Shown here piece after piece: positions 22,041 to 33,538 of a stretch of DNA of 64,000 bases. How positions within the stretch are numbered: position 1 is the first letter of the stretch; every line of letters starts with the position of its first letter. The position numbers were made by a program, and so were the translations under genes. The notes below the pieces were generated by a model. That model saw nothing but the letters and a program-made list of their open reading frames with translations, made no database searches and was not told the origin of the DNA. Source of the stretch: Populus alba (lineage: Eukaryota; Streptophyta; Magnoliopsida; Malpighiales; Salicaceae); the NCBI RefSeq assembly GCF_005239225.2, contig NC_133289.1:937501-1001500 (forward strand). The letters are read 5' to 3'.

Positions 22041-23430
22041 TATTTTGTAGTAATGATCGCGATAAGAGCAGGTGTTTATAATATCCTTTCATATTGATGA
22101 TAAGAAGTAAAGTATTTGTACAAATTCATGTTCTTGCAGCATCTTTAATATAAAAAATATATATATATATACAAGAAGCACACTTTTGTGGAACTAGGAC
22201 TAAAAAATCCACAAAATTCAAGTTGGTTGCACAAACTGTAATTTAGCTCGCCGGAACACTTTCCATAATCTTCAAGTACGTTTTAGCGGTGGAGTATGAG
22301 TTGCATGCGTCAGCCGCTCATTGCTTCATTTCTCTAAGTCTCTCTATTTAAGTTCGAAAGATTTTTCTTCTTTTTTTTTTTTTCTCTCTTGCTTATGATG
22401 TTATAATATATTTGAAAGTATGATACATTTAGTTGAAATATTTATAGTAGGAATAGCTGTTGCACTTGAACGTGTTAGAGAAGTTAGATTATAATATAAA
22501 ACTATTCGTAACCATTACGGAGCTTATAAAACAATTCTTTAGAATCTTACTTTACTTTGTAAGAGGATCAAGAATGATTTTATATTAAATATTTTAAAGC
22601 ATGATTTCTGTTGTGTAGAAGAATTCTACGTCAATTCGATACTTTTCTCTTATTGTAAGATCTTTTCTTTTATACTTTATTATTGCTTTCATTTGTTTAT
22701 TGTTTAATTGAGATTTTACTTTATTCTACGTGATTCATGCTGTGAAAGATGTTGTGAATGAATATTTTGGTATGCTGTCCATGCATTATGCGATTACTAC
22801 GAACCTACTATTCTGTTTAATTCATTAATGTATTTTTAATGTTAGCTGGTGGTAATAGTTAACTAGGAAGGAGGTAGCCACGGATAGAGATGGCTTATGG
22901 CAAGGGTTACTTGGCCAACAACTCGAGTTGTTCCTAATAAATAAAATATATTTATTAGTTATACTTTATAAAATAAAAATTGTCACTACTTAACAACTAC
23001 TAAATTTCAAGCACAAAATAAAAACTGCTCAAGACCTCATCACTTGTCAGATATATATAAAAGTTAAAAAAAAATTTCTTAAATATTTTAAAAGGTTTTA
23101 TTTATAGTTTTGCCTAAGACCTCATTTATCTTAAGTCGGCCTTGACTAAGAGGAGAGAACATCCCTCGTTCAAATCCTATTATTTACATTTCTCATCTCA
23201 CATATAAATACGTGATTGATTATAAATTTTGAGTGATGGTCTTTCCCTTATGGTTTGGTTCTTAGAAGTTGCCACCCATCCATGGATCGCATCTAAAAAT
23301 GTGTCCATGATAAAAATGATAAGAAAAGAAAAGAAAAAAGAATACAGTTCATATCTGTTCTGCGTTGAAGGCAAGTAAAGATGAGCGTTGAAGTTTTCTG
23401 AACGTGTTATCGAATTGTGGAATGAATGGG
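22040..23430 (+). pseudogene. DUF4220/DUF594 unit 2: upstream module and truncated start
   Basis: The module blocks seen before units 4 and 5 recur (22068-22330), including GGAACTAGGACTAAAAAATC and the CAGCATC element. At 23381 an ATG-led stretch matches the first codons of units 4 and 5 (ACGTGTTATCGAATTGTGGA at about 23401-23420). It carries a stop after six codons and the similarity ends at about 23430. The region between (about 22850-23370) is longer than in intact units and looks like an insertion in the 5' UTR intron. Everything downstream of the first ~16 codons is missing. Confidence 0.7.
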
Positions 23431-23760
23431 ATTACAAATAAGAATTTCACCATCTTTGTAAGAAAGTAAACCATTACAAGAACCAACTAAGAACTCAGAA
23501 CATTCTTGTTTTGATGTTGTAACACATGGTTGGTCTTGTAGGGTTATTGGGGACACCAGAATGTCAAAATCAATGAATAAAGATATAACCACCGCCTCCT
23601 TTTTTCTTGGATAAAAAGAGTTTTGTTTGTGCTGGTTTTGACATATTCGTTCAAACCTGTCTAATAAAGAACACGCATCTGTAGCGGTGCAGAGTTTTGA
23701 TGTTTAGTTTGGAGAGGATTTCGGTGATGATTTCAATTGGGGTGCAGCTTGCCTTTGTGT
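23428..23760 (-). pseudogene. F-box gene relic (F-box plus start of F-box-associated domain)
   Basis: On the minus strand, 23745-23680 reads PIEIITEILSKLNIKTLHRY, followed by RCVF: a clear F-box motif. About 63 codons later comes GSCNGLLSYKDGEILICNP (near 23490-23428), the conserved start of the F-box-associated domain. The spacing between the two fits the family. A stop after the F-box (near 23660) breaks the frame, the ATG side is damaged, and the rest of the domain is cut off exactly where unit 2 similarity begins. F-box proteins are substrate receptors of SCF ubiquitin ligases; this relic cannot encode one. Confidence 0.7.
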
Positions 23761-23844
23761 TTTGACTTCCGATGACTCCTTAGGCTCACCGGCCCATATC
23801 CTAAGGAGCTTTTTTCTTGATTAAAAATAAAATAAAATGAGAAA

Positions 23845-24490
23845 TAAAGTTATACTCCAAGCTTGCTGATCTCCAGTCACTCTCTTGATTGTCTTCTTAA
23901 AATAAAGTTATACTCCAATCTATAATTAAATCTTACATGGCACTGTTGCTTGAGAGGAGAGGAGGGAGTTTCTGCTCACGAAAATCATACACTTTATAAA
24001 GTTTAAGCTTGTGTAAATGAAAGCAATGTTTTTCATTTGTCATTTTAATTTTTAATGATGACTCTTATATACATATCTTACAGTCTTGGCCTGTGCATAG
24101 AGCAAAGTGTTTTATTCTTTCTTAAGAATAATATTTGATTTCATGATAAAAAGTAAAGAACATTTACTAATTCATAGTATTAATATGCATGAAGCACCAG
24201 GGACTTAGCACACAAAATTCAAGTTGGTAGCACAACAGTAAATCACTCCACCTGAACTCCACTTTGCATAATCTTCAGAAACATTTTGTATGTAAAGGTG
24301 TGAGTTGCATGTGTCTTCCTTTAATATTTCTCCCCAGGTCTCTTAACTTAAATCTGAAGCTTCTTTCTTCTTCTTAATGTAGTATTATATTTAAAAGTTG
24401 ATTGTCATAGATATAGTTGAAATAAAATTCATAATAGAAATACATCTTGCATGTGTTCGCTTATATCCAAGAGCGTTGCTTGATTTTTTC
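23845..24490 (+). promoter_or_regulatory. Orphan upstream module of DUF4220/DUF594 unit 3
   Basis: Closest to the module of unit 1: both have TACTCCAAGCTTGCT, TTAATGATGACTCTTATATAC-like text, AGAGCAAAGTGTTTTATTCT and the GGTGTGAGTTGCATG donor-like stretch (24297-24311). No start codon region follows; a copia LTR and then a C-terminal gene fragment do. Confidence 0.65.
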
Positions 24491-24579
24491 CTAACAAGTA
24501 GAAAAAAAACGCATTGCTTGGAATCTTAATTATGCTTATTTTATATGTTATTAACTGTATTGTATATTTTATTCAATCC

Positions 24580-24949
24580 GTCGTGGTGACACGTGTTTCA
24601 AAACAGGAATAAAGGGAGCTCACTTGGCTGCTCTTATACCATTTGTAGGAAGATTAATGCTGAAACTTATTCTGAACAACAATGGCAAAGTGCAAAACTG
24701 AAGAACAGAAAGAAATTGAGAGAAAAGTAAACCTTTTTAAATTTTCTCTTTGAATTTTTCTCTGCTATCATCTATTATCTCCTCCTTGTAACTCTAATTA
24801 CAAGCTTATTTATAGACCTAAAATCCTAGAAATCGAACTGAATAAGAAATTTATTCTAACTAGAAAATTAATTATGCCGACATAATCGATCTGGAAGTCT
24901 CTGGGTGCCTCTAAATGCAAGAAATCTTAGTTTAACTTTATTGTCAACA
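24580..24949 (-). mobile_element. Truncated copia element: 5' LTR, primer-binding site and leader stub
   Basis: The LTR spans 24645-24949 (305 bp; minus strand TGTTGACAAT ... CTTCCTACA) with a TATA box in minus orientation near 24814. It is followed on the minus strand by TGGTATAAGAGC (24631-24642), one base different from the usual primer-binding site. Only about 50 bp of leader remain. The LTR abuts the unit 3 gene fragment exactly at 24950. Confidence 0.75.
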
Positions 24950-25291
24950 CTTCTCGGTGGCTGTCGTTTCTTATTCATAAAAAAAGGTGGAAAGAATCTA
25001 TGAACCAACATGCCATACATAAGCAAATTGAGCGAAGAATACCAATGGGAAATCTTTTCAGCAAGGGTCACAACTTTCGGAGATGGAAAGAGGAAGTGGA
25101 TTGTGATTTAGAGGAATTGATCTTCAAACGTCTCTTAGATATGCGTTCAAGATACAGTTGCCAAGATGATCAAAAGATGATATTGGCAGAGAGAGGTAAG
25201 CATGCACTAACAAGTAAGGGACGCTTTGAACAACTTGGTTGGTCCGTGCTTGATATAGACTTTCATGAAAGCTTCCTATTATGGCACATTA
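24950..25291 (+). pseudogene. DUF4220/DUF594 unit 3: mid-to-C-terminal fragment
   Basis: Nearly identical to 20707-21048 of unit 1: starts CTTCTCGGTGGCTGTCG and carries KGHNFRRWKEEVD, LLDMRSRYS and DFHESFLLWHI. It has lost the membrane half at the copia LTR junction and the DUF594 end at 25291, where a repeat starting TGTAAGACAC takes over. It lacks both termini and is non-functional. Confidence 0.9.
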
Positions 25292-28200
25292 TGTAAGACA
25301 CAAACTTTTGGTCTAAATCCAAGACCAAGTTAGTTCAAACTCAATCTAAGTTAACCTAGGTATATAACAAAAAAGTTACAAGAGAATTGTTTTTTTTCTC
25401 TCTCTTCTAATTATTGTGATCGTCATGACTTTCCCCTCATCAAACCAAAGATTTTAGTTTTTGGTTCAAGAAAGGTTAACGTAGCAAGTGATTCTCTTTC
25501 ATATTACTTTCAATTATGGTTTGTTTACGGAAAAATTAAAGAAGAGATTAGGGTTTATAAGAATTTAAAATTTATGTTGTTAAGATTGATTCATGATCAT
25601 TAAGAATTTAATGTTAATTGATTGATTTTGAGTATATTGTTAGAAATAAGGATTTGTAAGTTGATTTGTTTAAATTGATATTTATAGATTAAAAAATTCA
25701 TTTCAACCTTGCTGGAAAATCTAAATAGAATGGTCTCGAGGTTGAAGATGGAAAATTTTTATTTTGGTCATTGATTTATGAAAAGTATAGTTTAGTCCCT
25801 AAACTTTGAAACAATTATAATTTGACCCCTAAATGTATTTTGAGATTCTGGACAATGTTATTATGATGTTAAAGATGATGAATCTCAGTTTGATAATTGA
25901 TTTGAAATATTTTCATTTTGGTCCCTCAATTTTAGGAATTTACATTTTAGTCCCTAAACTTTATGAAAATTACAGCTCCCTGGTTTTTTCTAAACAGAAT
26001 TGAGGATGGTTTATCGGTGAAATTTCAGTATGGTTATGTATTTACATTTTGGTCCTCCAATTTTGGTAAAATTATGTTTTGGTCCCTTTTTTGAAAAATT
26101 GTCGTTTTAGTCCCTAAACTTAGGAGACTAAACCTGGTTTAATTTTATGCATTGAAATATGTTATTTATGCATTTTTGGATTGTTTTTTTAGTATATTTC
26201 ATAAATTTATTGTAGGTTCTCCTAACGATTCTCAATAGGATTTTCGGGTCTTTCATCTGATATTCTTTTTAGTTCTATATTTTCCAAGTGAGTGAGATAA
26301 TATTTAATATACATATAATACAAATAAATATGTATGATTATATGATGAGTACGTGTTGCTACCCAATTTTTGACCCATGTTTTTTTATATATTTTCAAAA
26401 AAATCCAAAAATAGAGAAAAACAAAGAAAATCCAAAAAATATGTTTTTTTAATATATTTTCGTCATTTTAGCATTTTCAACGTCGTCTAAAAAGAATTTA
26501 ATTTTTCAAAAGATTTTCAAACGCGTTCGACTTTTCACGCGTCGTTTTTAAAATCATTGATTTTCCTCATCGAGTCGACGTTGATATTGCTCGTTTTCAA
26601 AAAATACAAAAAAACAAGAAAAATCAAATTTTACAAAAAAAGAAAGTTAAGGGACCAATTTTGAAAACTTGGCAATATTTTTTGCCTATAAATACTGGTT
26701 TCCAACACTTACAAGGGAGAGAGGGCATTTTTGACACATTCAGAAAAAAACACAAAAAACCCTAACCTAAACCCCATTCTTTCTCCCCACTCAAAAAACC
26801 AGCCGGCGGCGCCTCCCCTACTGGTTTTGAATTTTTGTTCCCCGGGGTCCTTGGATTTTCCTCTCCCAGAACCAGAGAGCCAAGGACCCCCACCATTTCA
26901 GATCCCACATTTCACCCCGCCGTTTCCCCAAAGCCATTTTTCTTCTTCTCACAGACAAACCCCCCTCCCCCGGTTGGTTTTTGAATTTTTCTCCCCGATT
27001 TTTCTTCTCCTGAAGCAAGACAGCCGCCGCCCAAGATTTGGCTCCCCATTTTTCCAGTTTTTCTTTCTCCGAAACCAGCCGGCGGCATCTTCCCCTGGAT
27101 TTCGTTTTCTTCTCCCTCACCAGACCCAAACACAGCCGGTTCCACCATCTTCTTCACCCCCCAAGCCACCGCAGCTCTCCATTTCTCCTCCACCGTTTCC
27201 AGCTCTTCCCTCTCAGCGGCAGTTCGTCTCCATCAACACAAGCCGCTGCTCCTCCCTTCTGTTTCCTCTCCCAGCGGCGCCCGAACAGCAGCGCCATTAA
27301 CATCGTCTTCTTCTCCCTTAGCAGACGGTCACCAGCAACGGCGAAGCAGCACCGACAGATCAGCCGCCTCCCTACCTCCCCCGATCTCTTCCTCGCCATC
27401 GACACCGGAGATTCCTCCAGTAGCAGCCGACACACGGCGCCCACAGACCCACCTCCAGAACAGCCCTGCAGTGGCCACCGCAGCCGGCCATCACCGATCT
27501 GCAGCCGGCGAAAGAAGAGGACAAATCTGCAAGAAAAAAACAGATCTAAAAATGAAATCAAAAACTTAAAATCAACTGCCTTGTGTGTATCTTTGGGTCT
27601 TTGCAGGTGACGGTGACCCCACCGCCGGCGTGGGAAGAAGAGAGGAAGACGTGACCGACCCCCTGTTTCTTCGGTGTTCCATGTGGCGACGCGTGAACCC
27701 ACGCGGCACCAGTGATGGTGGCGCGTGGGGAGACACGCCGCCGGTGCTCTGCTGTCCTTTGCCTTCACAGAAGTGGTTCCAGCACTGTTAGGGAGTTTTT
27801 GAAATGGCTGTTTTGTAATTTTAGAATTGTTTAATGTAATTTTTGCTTAAATGTAATTTTTGTTAGTTTTGAGTTTTTGTACTTTGTAAATGATGTAAAA
27901 GAAAATAAAAGAAAAGAAAAGAAAGAGAAAGTGATAAATAAAAAAAAAAAGGAAATGAGTGTGTGTGTTTGTATTTTTTATTTATGTTATTGAATTATAA
28001 AAATAATAAAAAAAAGACAAAAAGATTTAATTGATAATTTAAATATGGTTAAATATCTCAAGGACAAATAAAATCAAGTTGTATTTTCCATGAAAATATG
28101 AGAACAAGTTTCTACATATGTTCGGGGATTTAATAACTGATTTATTCAAGCCTAAGAATTTAATTAATATTTTAAATTTTCAAATCACATCAGAACACGA

Positions 28201-29683
28201 AGCAGCTTACCTCAGGTAGGGTGTGTTAGGGGTGCTAATACCTTCCCTAGACAAGACTAGTACATCAGGTTTCCTAGTAGCCCTCAATAAATTACTAGGT
28301 GGCGACTCCCACGAACGAATTCAAAGTAAACACAAAACGAGATAAATCGCCAGCCGATGTCACGCGCTGAGATTTTTTTTTTGGGGTGTGACAGTACGCC
28401 TAGTTAATTTCTTGAATATTTATATGTGTTTCTTTATTTTCTAAGCACTCATTCATTCGTAAATTTGCACTCACATTCTGTCAAACTAAATTCTATTCGA
28501 TATCATATATCTTTCTTTGATGATTATATGAATATCTATTATGTCTTGATATACGATTTATCAATAACTCAATGTTAATATAGAGTAGTTAGCATATATG
28601 CACATAGTATTTTGTATACTTAGCTGATAAGAGAGGCTAATAAAAAGCTAATATTACAACTAATAAAAATTGATAATAATTCACTAAGTAACCCTTAATT
28701 ATTCATCAAACTAATCTGAAAAAGCTAATATTACAGCTATGATTAATTTGGAATTTATCATATTTTTAGGACCAAATTGTAACTTTTATCAAATGGAGGA
28801 CCAAACTAAAATTTGTCATAAATCCATGAATATACTGAAATTCTAACCTTAATTAATCCTCAATTCTGTCCAGGATGTATCATTATGCTCCAGGGACCAT
28901 TCTGGAATTTTACCAAATTTTTAGGGTCAAATTGTAATTTTTGTCAAATTGGAGGACCAAATTGAAAGTGTTAAATTCTCTTATCTATACAGTAATTATG
29001 CCCATAATTCATATGTTATTCTGTTCAGAATATCGGAATATGCTCCAGGGACCAATTTGTAATTTTTCAAAGTTTAGGGACTAAACTGTAATTTTCACAA
29101 ATTGAGGGACCAAATTGAATTTTCATCATCTTCAACCTCCAGTCCAGAATTTTAACAGAAAACCCACTGTTCTCTCCAAAATTTCTAACACAATTTCACC
29201 ATTCAAACAAAATCACAACTCAAAATCATCTTTTAATTCAATCTCTCAAAATGAACCAAATAATCAATTTCCCATAACAATCAACCCCTAACATTCAATT
29301 TAATTCATCAATTAAACCCAAAACACAAATTCTCAAAACCCTAACATTCATTAAAACCGAAATTTAAAGTTAAAGAAAACATATTATACACATTAAAGCA
29401 TAAATCTTATCCTTTTAACTTATTTCTTCCAACTCCTTTCTTTTTTCCCTTATTTTCCTTTCTTTTCTCTTCTTCTTCTTCTTTCTCACTTCACTCCTTT
29501 CAGTTCTGCTCTCCAATTTCAGATCTCTCTTTTGTTTTGTTTTTTTTTCCTTCTATTTATATTTATTATGTTTATCTAACTACCACACTACCCCTCATTC
29601 ATTTATACCCACACTTTAAGCCTTCAAGGGCTTTATTGTATTTTCTATTTCATTAATTCAAAACGTTACAAGGATTGTGACAG
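25292..29683. repeat. Diverged inverted-repeat arms, LTR-like, interrupted by a solo LTR
   Basis: The left arm (about 25540-26240) and the reverse complement of the right arm (about 28690-29340) share ordered text: AGGGTTT, GAGGTTGAAGATG, TAGTCCCTAAACTTTGAA, ACAGAATTGAGGAT, AATTTCAGTAT and TTTTGGTCCTCCA. Each arm has a TATA-like site near its outer end (about 25361 plus; about 29555 minus). The outer left edge starts TGTAAGACAC and the outer right edge, read on the minus strand, TGTCACAATCC. They could be two opposed LTRs of one family or the ends of a foldback-type element. No coding sequence is seen in the middle. Confidence 0.6.
26354..28393 (+). mobile_element. Second Ogre/Tat-like solo LTR
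   Basis: 2,040 bp, TGTTGCTACCC ... GGGTGTGACA, flanked by a perfect target duplication GTACG (26349-26353 and 28394-28398). The final 200 bp match those of the solo LTR at 9839-12433 (GAAGCAGCTTACCT, GGTGGCGACTCC, AATCGCCAGCCGATGTC), while the upstream parts differ greatly. A TATA-like TATAAATA lies near 26689, followed by GC- and proline-rich open frames (26731-27610) that are LTR sequence, not genes. It interrupts the inverted-repeat element. Confidence 0.9.
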
Positions 29684-29699
29684 CATAACAAAGACCTTG

Positions 29700-30695
29700 C
29701 ACAGAGTTTATGTTGAATGGCTACCCATATAAATGTTTGAATCTTTGGAGGAGATGCAGAGTTTCAAACCTGTTTCTGAAAAGAGCATGATTCAGTACAC
29801 TCTATTCTATCAATTAAAGTGTTGCAAGATTTCACAGTAAACTGCCCATCCCTGCAGGTAGTCTATACCTTCAAATCTGATTTAGTATAATCTAGCCGCA
29901 CCTCCTGAAGAGCCTGCTATAAAGACATTGCCTGCTCAATTTCAAAAACTTTGAGTGTCCTCTTTTAGTTGAAGTTCCACACCTTGTTGACATTTACCCA
30001 TGATCACATTTATGAGATTGTTGTTGTTGGCGTACTTGAAACCCTGTATCATCTTGGAAACATGAATTTTAGTGGAGTCTTACCCAACCATCTATCACTC
30101 CAAAAAGAAATAGTCGGTCCATTTCCCACTGCATAACTAGAGCAACCTCGTAGAGTTTCAGAAGTAACTGCAGGTTGTATGAGAGAAGCGATTCATTGCC
30201 AAACACATGACAATCATTTTCTAAACATAGGAAGACCATTTTCAAAGATAGGTCTATATTTTTTGCATATAACCTCCTGCCATCTAGCTTTAGGCGATAA
30301 CTTTAGCCTCCACGACCACTTGAATAGCGTAGCTTTGTTCTTTCCCAAAAGTGCCAAACCATCAGAGAATTCTCTTCACCATTAATAGGGATTGGGTACT
30401 GGCCGTTATAAACACTAGGGTATCGTCAGCATACTGCAAGTGAGTGAAATACTCTCCACATCCCAATTTTAGACATCTAAATAAACAAGCCACTGATGCA
30501 TGCATGGTAAAACAAGACTGCTAATCCTTCTACAATGTTAAACAAAAATGGAGATAATGAATCGCCTTGATGAATTCCACGAGTGACTTGGAACTCTCGA
30601 GTAGGAGATCCATTAACAAGAACTGATAATTGTGGAGTAGAGAGACATTCTAGTACCTTGTGTTTGATGAAAGCCCTAAATGTAAAATAGTGACC
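29700..30695 (-). pseudogene. LINE (L1-type) reverse transcriptase relic
   Basis: On the minus strand, 30690-30520 reads LSVLVNGSPTREFQVTRGIH followed by QGDSLSPFLFNIV, the L1 reverse transcriptase block. Near 30460-30410 comes LQYADDTLVF with the YADD catalytic motif. Near 30140-30060 comes VGNGPTISFWSDRWLGKTPL, typical of the C-terminal zone of plant LINE ORF2. Stops and shifts lie between the blocks. No 5' part, RNase H or poly-A tail was identified, so it is a truncated, dead copy just ahead of unit 4. Confidence 0.85.
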
Positions 30696-30699
30696 GACA

Positions 30700-31678
30700 A
30701 CATAGACAAGTTTTCCTAAACGTTCTTAACTTTTATTTCTTGTAGCATTAGATGAAGCTTCTCTCCTTTACTGAGGGGAAAAAAAGGCAAAAAGTTTTAC
30801 AAGATTTCTTTTCTTGAGAGGATGGGAAGTAATATGTGGTCATGATAAAGTTTTAGCTAATCGAAAGCAATTTATTCCATTGGTCCTTCTATTTTCTAGT
30901 AATGATTGTGATGAGAGCAAGTGTTTATTCTTTATTAAGAATATTCTTTGCTATTGATGGTAAGTAAAGTATTTGTACCAATTCATATTGTTCCAGCATC
31001 ATTCATATAAATGAAGCACGATTTTGTGGAACCAGGACTAAAAAATACACAAAATTCAAGTTGGCAGCACAACCAGTAAATTAGTGCACCAGAACTGCTC
31101 TTTCCATAATATTCAGTTACGTTTTAGCTGCAGAGGTATGAGTTGCATGTTTCTACCTTTCATTGCTTCATTTCTCTAAGTCTCTCTACGTAAGTTTGAA
31201 AGTTTTTTTGTTTCTTTTGCTTTTGATATTATACATATAGTTGAAATAAGATTTATAGTAGAAATAGGTGTTGCCATTCCACGTGTTAGAGAATATAGAT
31301 TGTAATATAAAACTATTCGTAAACATCTCCGAGCTTATAAAACAATTGTTGAGATCTTATTCAACTTTGATTTTATGTATTAAATATTTTAAAGCTTGAT
31401 TTCGATTATATATATGAATTCTAAGTCAATTCAATACTTCTCTCTTAATATATGATCTTTTCTTTAATGCTTTATAATTGCTTTCATTTGTTTATTGTTT
31501 ACTTGGTATTACATTATTCAATGTGATTCATGTGAATTGCTAAGAAAGATGCTATAAATGCATAATTCGGTATACTGTTCTTGCATTATGTGATTACCAC
31601 GTGTCTAGTATTCTGTTCAATCAATTAATGTCTCTTTAACTAAAGTTCATATCTGGCTTGTATTGAAGGAAAGCAAAG
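30700..31678 (+). promoter_or_regulatory. Upstream module and likely 5' UTR intron of unit 4
   Basis: Shares AAGTTTTCCTAAACG, GAGAGCAAGTGTTTATTC, the CAGCATCATT element, GGAACCAGGACTAAAAAATA and the donor-like CAGAGGTATGAGTTGCATG (about 31131-31149) with the other units. Unit 5 has the same order. The conserved tail CTGGCTTGTATTGAAG just before GAAAGCAAAGATG resembles an acceptor, suggesting a ~0.5-kb 5' UTR intron. Confidence 0.55.
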
Positions 31679-33538
31679 ATGAATTGGTATAATTCTTATG
31701 AATATGTTATCGAATTGTGGAACGAATGGGAGCTTCGCGCAATGATTTTGCTAAGTCTCTCGCTGCAAATTTTCCTCATTGTCACTGGTCATCGACGAAA
31801 GTATACAGCCGGAATCTGGTTCGGGATGTTTGTTTGGCTAGCATATTTGTCAGCAGATTGGTTGGCAACAGTTACATTGGGTATTCTTGCTCGTAGCCAG
31901 GGGGGTTCAGAATCCAAAGGTACAACTTCAAATGCAACATTCATCCCGGCATTTTGGGCACCGATGCTCCTTGTACACCTTGGTGGTCCTGACACTATAA
32001 CTTCCTATTCAGTAGAGGACAACGAAATGTGGTCAAGGCACTTGCTACAACTATTAACCCAACTTGCGGTGGCCCTTTATGCATCGTTTAGGTCATGGTG
32101 GAGCAAGGATCCGCTCATATATGTTGTCATTCCCATCTTTGTTTCTGGAGTTATCAAATATGGAGAGAGGGTTTTGGTCCTCTGTTTAGCAAGCTCCGAC
32201 CAGTTTAGGGACTCTGTAAACAAAGAAAGAGTGGCTCTACAAGGGCAAATAGAAAGGTCATTTCAAGACGAAAACTTCCATGGCATGAGCACAGAATATA
32301 TATCAAGGAGGATTGATGACACTTTGGGCTTTAATAGCATAGTACCTGAGGCCAAATATCTCCATGAAGCTCACTTGCTGTTCCGAACTTTGAAGTTAGT
32401 ATTTGCGGATTACCTTGTTACATTTCGTACTCATACGATCAGCTATCATATGTTGAAGAGAAAGAATGCCGTTGAGGCATTCAAATTGATAGAAGTTGAG
32501 GTGGGGTTCATGTTTGATTTACTTTTCACCAAGGTGATGACAACAGTTTGTTGGAGACCACGCATCATTCTCCGCTTCATCAACTTTCTGTCCCCTGTTT
32601 CTGCATTAATAGCATTCTCATCAATGACCAGAAAGTCCCATACCTATTCCAAAATTGATATTATTATATCATACTTATTGCTGTTTGGAGCTGTTGTTCT
32701 AGAGATTTACTCGGCCATTTTGATGTTTTTCTCTGATTGGGCTATGCTTTGGCTTAGCAAGCAAAGGGAGCCACCGGCGGTTTCCTTTTATCGAGGTATT
32801 TGTTCTTCACGGTTGCTATCGTTTTTTAGCAATAACGAAAGGTGGAAAGCATCTATGGCCCAAAATAGGCTAACAGATTATCCAAAGACATCAAGCAAAC
32901 GCATCCCAAAACTCTTTAGCACTGGTAACATTCAGAACTGGGAGGTTGTTGTTGATGATTTAAAGGAATTGATCTTTAAACGTCTCTTAGATATGCGTTC
33001 AAGATGCAATTTCCCAGGTGATAAAAATGACATACTGGAAGAGAGAGGTGAGCATGCACTCAGAAGTAAGAGATGCGATAAAACATTGCAACTGTATGTG
33101 CTACAAAGAAACTTTCATAGTAGCTTGCTAATATGGCACATTGCTGTTAATAATTGTTTCGAACAGGATTCTTCGGATTCAATTCATCGTAACATCAGCA
33201 GATCTTTATCTCGTTACATGATGTATCTATGGAAGGACTTGCCGTTGATGCTACCTAAAGCGTTGGGTGAACCATTGTACAATCAATCCTTTCGCGTGCG
33301 GTATGATGCTGAGGAGCTCAGCAAATTATTGGAGTTGCAGAAGGAAAAGGAGGGTTGGTCAGTTGATGAGAAATGGGAATTGATAAGTGAAGTGTTGGTA
33401 GAGATGCTAACTTATGTTGCGAGTCAATGTAAATGGAAAGAGCATGCTCGAGCACTTAAAGGAGGAGGAGAGCTACTCACTTTGGTGGCCATTCTTATGG
33501 CTCATCTTGGTCTCCATGGGCAGTGTATCTATAACTAA
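31679..33538 (+). CDS. DUF4220/DUF594 membrane protein, unit 4 (619 aa)
   Basis: An intact single-exon frame. The N-terminal half (DUF4220) has hydrophobic segments at about residues 21-37, 45-70, 88-104, 122-138 and 145-168, and a second cluster at about 290-365. Conserved text includes RRKYTAGIWFGMFVWLAYLS, PEAKYLHEAHLLFRTLKLVF and ISYLLLFGAVVLEIYSAIL. The C-terminus (about 560-612) is the DUF594 block: EVLVEMLTYVASQCKWKEHA then GGGELLTLVAILMAHLGL. The molecular function of the family is not established; a plant multipass membrane location is inferred from hydrophobicity. The start is chosen because it aligns with units 1 and 5 and follows the conserved GAAAGCAAAG context. Tandem copies are usual for this family. 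No defect is visible. Confidence 0.9.
   Translation: MNWYNSYEYVIELWNEWELRAMILLSLSLQIFLIVTGHRRKYTAGIWFGMFVWLAYLSADWLATVTLGILARSQGGSESKGTTSNATFIPAFWAPMLLVHLGGPDTITSYSVEDNEMWSRHLLQLLTQLAVALYASFRSWWSKDPLIYVVIPIFVSGVIKYGERVLVLCLASSDQFRDSVNKERVALQGQIERSFQDENFHGMSTEYISRRIDDTLGFNSIVPEAKYLHEAHLLFRTLKLVFADYLVTFRTHTISYHMLKRKNAVEAFKLIEVEVGFMFDLLFTKVMTTVCWRPRIILRFINFLSPVSALIAFSSMTRKSHTYSKIDIIISYLLLFGAVVLEIYSAILMFFSDWAMLWLSKQREPPAVSFYRGICSSRLLSFFSNNERWKASMAQNRLTDYPKTSSKRIPKLFSTGNIQNWEVVVDDLKELIFKRLLDMRSRCNFPGDKNDILEERGEHALRSKRCDKTLQLYVLQRNFHSSLLIWHIAVNNCFEQDSSDSIHRNISRSLSRYMMYLWKDLPLMLPKALGEPLYNQSFRVRYDAEELSKLLELQKEKEGWSVDEKWELISEVLVEMLTYVASQCKWKEHARALKGGGELLTLVAILMAHLGLHGQCIYN

Noticed and set aside
23160..23190. 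tRNA-like GTTCAAATCC box
   Set aside because: No acceptor stem or A box at the right distance, so not a tRNA gene.
26731..27791. Proline- and serine-rich open frames of up to 204 codons
   Set aside because: They sit inside the second solo LTR downstream of its TATA box, overlap on both strands and match no family.
31789..31995. Antisense frame also present at 37224-37523 with conserved residues
   Set aside because: Conservation follows from the sense-strand DUF4220 coding sequence, so it is a shadow frame.
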